From Firm-04 sp964479595 (lineage in GTDB: Bacteria > Bacillota > Clostridia > Oscillospirales > Ruminococcaceae): a DNA stretch of 15,799 nucleotides. Numbering within the stretch: position 1 is the stretch's first letter; each line of letters opens with the position of its first letter. The stretch lies in assembly GCA_964479595.1 (NCBI GenBank), contig CAYZMU010000028.1, positions 1 through 15,799 on the forward strand, read 5' to 3'. The position numbers were made by a program, and so were the translations under genes. Below, piece by piece: positions 14,169 to 15,799 of this stretch. Below the pieces are notes generated by a model that did no database searches, had not been told where the DNA came from, and worked only from the letters and a program-made list of their open reading frames with translations.

Positions 14169-15799
14169 GTGAAAGACCGAATATTCACACGTGAAGACGC
14201 GAAGGAATTGATTCATAATACAACTGAAAAATTTAAGATTCCCGCGGACTACACAAAAATCGCGAGAGGGGCGCTGGCCGGGTTCGCTCAGTTAAAAGAA
14301 CTGACGATTCCGGAAGGGGTGCGCGAGATTGAAAGCCACGCCTTCTATATCCGCAGTTTTAAGGGAACGAGCGGTCTGGAGCGTCTTATTCTGCCCGCCT
14401 CGCTGACGGAGTTCGGACTCTGGTGCTTTTACGACTGCGTTCGCTTAAAAACAATTGTTTTGCCGGAAGATTTTGATGAAAACAAGGCGGCGGAGATGTT
14501 CTTCCATGTCCCGATGGCGACCATGCTCTTCGGCAAGAAACTTTTCGGCGCCGCGAAGACCAAATCCGTGCAGGAAGTGCTTGATACCATGCCGGGTGTG
14601 CTGACGCTCGGGGGTGCCTCGCTGCTGCGTCCGGAGAACGGGGTCCTGACGATTCCGGCGTCCTATACAATTATCATGCCCCATGCCATGCAGAGCCTGC
14701 GCAGCAAGGATGTTCGCAAAGTTGTCATCCCAGCGGGCGTGCGGGCGATTGGCGCGGGAGCGTTCTCGGTGCTCGAGACGCTCGAGGAAGTTGAGATCTG
14801 TGACGGCGCGGATCACATCGACAACGAGGCCTTTTCCGACTGCAAGCATCTGAAGAAAATTACGATTCCGGATTCCGTCACGCGCATCGGCGAGGGCGCG
14901 TTTTCGAAACTGCCTGAGCTTGAGTCCATTCATCTGCCGCCGATGCTCGACGAGGTCGCGGAAGATTTGTTCAGCGGCTGCACGTCCTTGAGACGAGTGC
15001 ATTTCGGCAATTGTGTTCAGCGTGTGGGCGCGGGGGCGTTCTTCGGCTGCTCCGCCCTGCAGACGCTGATGCTGCCCGATTCCGTCAAGTTTATCGGCAA
15101 CAGCGCGTTCTGGGAATGCACGGGTCTCCAGCGGCTGTATATCCCCGCCTCTGTGGAGACACTCAGCCCTTCCTCTCTCGCTAACTGTCCTTCGCTGACT
15201 CAGCTTTATATGCCGCGTATCATTCAGGACAAGCTGGAGATCAAACGCGTGTTCGGCGATGTCACCAACCCCACCATCACATGGGTTGAGGACGGTGTCT
15301 TAAAGCCCGTGTGGGATATCGGGGAAGTTCTGCCCGATGTCGAGGCGCAGCGCAAGGCGGAGGAAGAGGAGCGCAAAGCCAAGGAGCAGAATCCGGTCGA
15401 GAACATTCTGCCCTCGAACATCCAGATTCAGTCCGCGTTCCGCGACAACACACCCAAGCAGCCCAAGCAGGCGGCGGATGTGGAATATGTGCGCAAACTT
15501 GAGAAAACCGTCAGCAACATTCAGAGCAAGATTAACACTTTGACACCGGAAACCTCTGTCGGCGCAAACGGCGTGCCACTCGACAGCGACGCGATTGAGG
15601 CGCTCAATGAGAATCTCGCGGAAGTGAAGTCGCGCTTTGACGCGGCGGTCGCTGTTCAGGATTCCATTCAGGATTCGGTCGACGCCATCAACGCGATTCA
15701 GCAGCAGGTGGAGAGCATCGTTTCCATCGGCTCCAAAGTGGATGAACTCTCCGAGATGCAGGAGAAAGTGGAATCCATCTCCGATATTCAGCAGAAGGT
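14169..15799 (+). CDS. BspA-like leucine-rich repeat protein with C-terminal coiled region (partial)
   Basis: A GTG-started frame runs 543 codons to the window edge without a stop. AAGGGGG (14154-14160) lies 8 bases before GTG 14169 and the promoter is well placed. After a short N-terminal segment (MKDRIFTREDAKELIHNTT), residues about 30-350 contain LRR_5/BspA-type repeats of roughly 23 residues with the recurring pattern LxxIxIPxSVxxIGxxAFxxC, for example ITIPDSVTRIGEGAF from residue 231. Residues about 392-405 are a Lys/Glu-rich linker (EAQRKAEEEERKAKE). From about 430 the chain looks helical, ending in a ten-residue repeat. BspA-like repeats usually occur in secreted or surface proteins, yet no signal peptide or membrane segment is visible in the portion seen, so a cytosolic location is suggested. 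The function is unknown; LRRs and coiled coils imply protein binding or assembly. The C-terminus lies outside the window. Confidence 0.85.
   Translation, partial: MKDRIFTREDAKELIHNTTEKFKIPADYTKIARGALAGFAQLKELTIPEGVREIESHAFYIRSFKGTSGLERLILPASLTEFGLWCFYDCVRLKTIVLPEDFDENKAAEMFFHVPMATMLFGKKLFGAAKTKSVQEVLDTMPGVLTLGGASLLRPENGVLTIPASYTIIMPHAMQSLRSKDVRKVVIPAGVRAIGAGAFSVLETLEEVEICDGADHIDNEAFSDCKHLKKITIPDSVTRIGEGAFSKLPELESIHLPPMLDEVAEDLFSGCTSLRRVHFGNCVQRVGAGAFFGCSALQTLMLPDSVKFIGNSAFWECTGLQRLYIPASVETLSPSSLANCPSLTQLYMPRIIQDKLEIKRVFGDVTNPTITWVEDGVLKPVWDIGEVLPDVEAQRKAEEEERKAKEQNPVENILPSNIQIQSAFRDNTPKQPKQAADVEYVRKLEKTVSNIQSKINTLTPETSVGANGVPLDSDAIEALNENLAEVKSRFDAAVAVQDSIQDSVDAINAIQQQVESIVSIGSKVDELSEMQEKVESISDIQQK
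15678..15797 (+). repeat. Ten-residue repeat in the coiled C-terminal region
   Basis: Four consecutive decapeptides are visible: VDAINAIQQQ, VESIVSIGSK, VDELSEMQEK and VESISDIQQK (codons 504-543, 30 bases each). The shared pattern is V-[DE]-x-[IL]-x-x-[IM]-x-x-[KQ]. Hydrophobic positions 1, 4 and 7 give 3-3-4 spacing rather than the 3-4 of a heptad. The DNA copies have diverged, so selection on the protein rather than a recent duplication seems likely. The repeat continues to the window edge. Confidence 0.6.

Overview
This 15.8 kb window looks like chromosomal DNA from a GC-rich member of the Bacillota, most likely class Clostridia. I infer this from the Firmicutes-type AddAB pair (AddB keeps its four iron-sulfur cysteines), strong GGAGG-type ribosome binding sites, GTG and TTG starts, consensus sigma-A promoters with 17-bp spacers, and the FeoA-FeoB fusion. 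No species can be named from sequence alone. I see no phage, insertion sequence, CRISPR array, tRNA or rRNA.

Layout. Positions 1-385 are non-coding: a duplicated 15-bp motif, an extended -10 promoter and a cluster of nested G/C palindromes resembling a small foldback intergenic repeat. Then addB-addA (386-7455, plus strand) encodes the two-subunit helicase-nuclease that resects double-strand DNA ends for recombination. It converges on a minus-strand pair: a PLP-dependent class I aminotransferase (8181-9380) followed, with a 4-base GTGA overlap, by tcdA, the tRNA t6A cyclising dehydratase (7474-8184). The two transcription units share a hairpin that contains the tcdA stop codon.

A compact divergent promoter pair at 9415-9477 drives the aminotransferase leftward and the iron operon rightward. 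Both promoters have 17-bp spacers, and their back-to-back -35 boxes form a 17-bp palindrome. The rightward operon is feoAB (a fused ferrous-iron transporter, TTG start), an OmpR-family response regulator, and a membrane sensor kinase whose start overlaps the regulator's stop by 4 bases. The arrangement suggests co-expression of Fe(II) uptake with a two-component system whose extracytoplasmic sensor domain is strongly acidic.

After a weak terminator, an extended -10 promoter (14066-14094) drives a GTG-initiated gene that runs off the right edge. It encodes BspA-like leucine-rich repeats with no visible signal peptide, followed by a charged linker and a ten-residue repeat. It is the least familiar gene here and the best candidate for something undescribed. 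The rest of the window is well-recognised housekeeping machinery.
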